From assembly GCA_030453435.1 (NCBI GenBank), contig JAKDKI010000141.1:1-6266 (forward strand): a stretch of DNA of 6,266 nucleotides, read 5' to 3'. The notes beneath the pieces are model-generated. The model ran no database searches, had not been told where the DNA came from, and saw nothing but the letters and a program-made list of their open reading frames with translations. This stretch comes from Kocuria sp. (lineage in GTDB: Bacteria > Actinomycetota > Actinomycetes > Actinomycetales > Micrococcaceae). Each line of letters opens with the position of its first letter. The first letter of the stretch is position 1. Both the position numbers and the translations under genes were made by a program. Below, piece after piece: positions 5,156 to 6,266 of the stretch.

Positions 5156-6266
5156 ATGACGAATCCCGCAGACCGGACAATGACGTCCTCGGGCTTCTAT
5201 GTATCCCAGGAAGCCCCGATCTCCACCGACAACCCGATCAAAACCCCTTCGGTTCCCGCGCCGGACATCCTGCGCTGCGCCTACATGGAGCTCGTGGTCA
5301 CCGACCTCAAGCGCTCCCGCGACTTCTACGTGGACGTGCTGGGCCTGACCGTGACCGAAGAGGATGAGAACGTCATCTACCTGCGCTCCATCGAGGAGTT
5401 CATCCACCACAACCTGGTGCTGCGCAAGGGCCCGGTTGCCGCCGTGGCCGCATTCTCCTACCGCGTGCGCAGCCCGGAGGAACTCGACAAGGCCGTCGCC
5501 TTCTACGAGGAACTCGGCTGCCGCGTGGAGCGCAACAAAGACGGCTTCACCAAGGGCATCGGTGATTCGGTGCGCGTGGAGGACCCGCTGGGCTTCCCGT
5601 ACGAGTTCTTCTACGACGTGGAGCACGTGGAGCGCCTCGCGTGGCGCTACGACCTCTACACCCCGGGCGCCCTGGTGCGCCTGGACCACTTCAACCAGGT
5701 CACCCCGGACGTGCCCCGCGCCACCAAGTTCATGCAGGACCTGGGCTTCCGCGTGACCGAGGACATCCAGGACGAAGAGGGCACCGTCTACGCCGCGTGG
5801 ATGCGCCGCAAGCCCACCGTGCACGACACCGCCATGACCGGTGGCGACGGCCCCCGCATGCACCACGTAGCCTTCGCGACCCACGAGAAGCACAACATTC
5901 TGGCGATCTGCGACAAGCTCGGTGCCCTGCGCCAGTCGGACAAGATCGAGCGCGGTCCCGGCCGCCACGGTGTGTCCAACGCGTTCTACCTCTACCTGCG
6001 CGACCCGGACGGTCACCGCGTGGAGATCTACACCCAGGACTACTACACCGGCGACCCGGACAACCCCGTGGTCACGTGGGATGTCCACGACAATCAGCGC
6101 CGCGACTGGTGGGGCACGCCCGTGGTCCCGTCCTGGTACACCGAGGCTTCCTTGGTGCTCGACCTGGACGGCAACCCGCAGGAAGTCATTGCCCGCACGG
6201 ACGAGTCTGAAATGGCCGCGACCATCGGCGCGGACGGCTTCTCCTACACCCGCGCCTCCGAGGGCG
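5156..6266 (+). CDS. hpaD: 3,4-dihydroxyphenylacetate (homoprotocatechuate) 2,3-dioxygenase, 3' end cut by window edge
   Basis: 370 codons are present and the frame is open at the right edge. The enzyme performs extradiol (meta) ring cleavage of 3,4-dihydroxyphenylacetate with O2, giving 5-carboxymethyl-2-hydroxymuconate semialdehyde, the HpaE substrate. It is a two-domain vicinal-oxygen-chelate protein: N-terminal half about 38-155, catalytic half about 172-320. Against my recollection of Brevibacterium fuscum HPCD there is a constant offset of 23. The metal ligands His155, His214 and Glu267 become His178, His237 and Glu290. The second-sphere residues Asn157, His200, His248 and Tyr257 become Asn180, His223, His271 and Tyr280. 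All are present. The B. fuscum protein is about 365 residues, so roughly 18 residues are missing here. The metal may be Fe(II) or, as in Arthrobacter MndD, Mn(II); sequence does not decide. The N-terminus is about 23 residues longer than in B. fuscum. Confidence 0.95.
   Translation, partial: MTNPADRTMTSSGFYVSQEAPISTDNPIKTPSVPAPDILRCAYMELVVTDLKRSRDFYVDVLGLTVTEEDENVIYLRSIEEFIHHNLVLRKGPVAAVAAFSYRVRSPEELDKAVAFYEELGCRVERNKDGFTKGIGDSVRVEDPLGFPYEFFYDVEHVERLAWRYDLYTPGALVRLDHFNQVTPDVPRATKFMQDLGFRVTEDIQDEEGTVYAAWMRRKPTVHDTAMTGGDGPRMHHVAFATHEKHNILAICDKLGALRQSDKIERGPGRHGVSNAFYLYLRDPDGHRVEIYTQDYYTGDPDNPVVTWDVHDNQRRDWWGTPVVPSWYTEASLVLDLDGNPQEVIARTDESEMAATIGADGFSYTRASEG

Noticed and set aside
5138..6088. 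Minus-strand open frame of 316 codons
   Set aside because: It is a shadow of hpaD, which carries the complete extradiol dioxygenase active site on the plus strand.
1..6266. CRISPR arrays, mobile elements, attachment sites, RNA genes, defence systems
   Set aside because: I found no regularly spaced repeats, transposase or integrase motifs, terminal inverted repeats, or tRNA/rRNA sequences.

Overview
The window looks like chromosomal DNA from a high-GC Gram-positive bacterium (Actinomycetota, plausibly Micrococcales/Arthrobacter-like). The reasons are the strongly G/C-biased third codon positions, the purine-rich ribosome binding sites, and an extradiol dioxygenase that reads almost residue for residue like the Brevibacterium/Arthrobacter homoprotocatechuate enzymes. 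The genus cannot be fixed from this window.

Left part (1-973, minus strand): a partial gene for a secreted staphylococcal-nuclease-type lipoprotein. It has a lipobox, a complete set of nuclease catalytic residues, a helical spacer and a Gly/Ser then Pro/Ala-rich tail that runs off the left edge. Positions 974-1262 are a divergent intergenic region. It holds a good housekeeping-type promoter for the rightward genes (TTGTCG-17-TACGAT), a perfect 7-bp inverted repeat that could be an operator, and only a weak candidate promoter for the nuclease gene.

Right part (1263-6266, plus strand): four co-directional genes of a 4-hydroxyphenylacetate / homoprotocatechuate meta-cleavage operon. In order they are (i) a 503-residue fusion of a fumarylacetoacetate-hydrolase (HpaG-type) domain to an RraA / HMG-aldolase-type domain, (ii) a GntR/FCD regulator, (iii) hpaE, 5-carboxymethyl-2-hydroxymuconate-semialdehyde dehydrogenase, and (iv) hpaD, homoprotocatechuate 2,3-dioxygenase, cut by the right edge about 18 codons before its expected end. 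HpaD opens the ring of 3,4-dihydroxyphenylacetate, HpaE oxidises the semialdehyde, and the FAH domain would isomerise and/or decarboxylate the product. The RraA-like domain keeps the D-X20-R-D metal/catalytic motif of pyruvate aldolases, so it may decarboxylate or perform the final aldol cleavage. Genes for the hydroxylase (hpaBC), hydratase (hpaH), stand-alone isomerase (hpaF) and classical aldolase (hpaI) are not in the window.

The most interesting points are the FAH-RraA fusion with its intact aldolase motif, a strong 14-bp intercistronic hairpin without a U tract between hpaE and hpaD, and the candidate operator upstream. I see no CRISPR array, tRNA, rRNA, insertion sequence or phage gene. 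The pathway itself is well known, and I do not see a wholly new system here.
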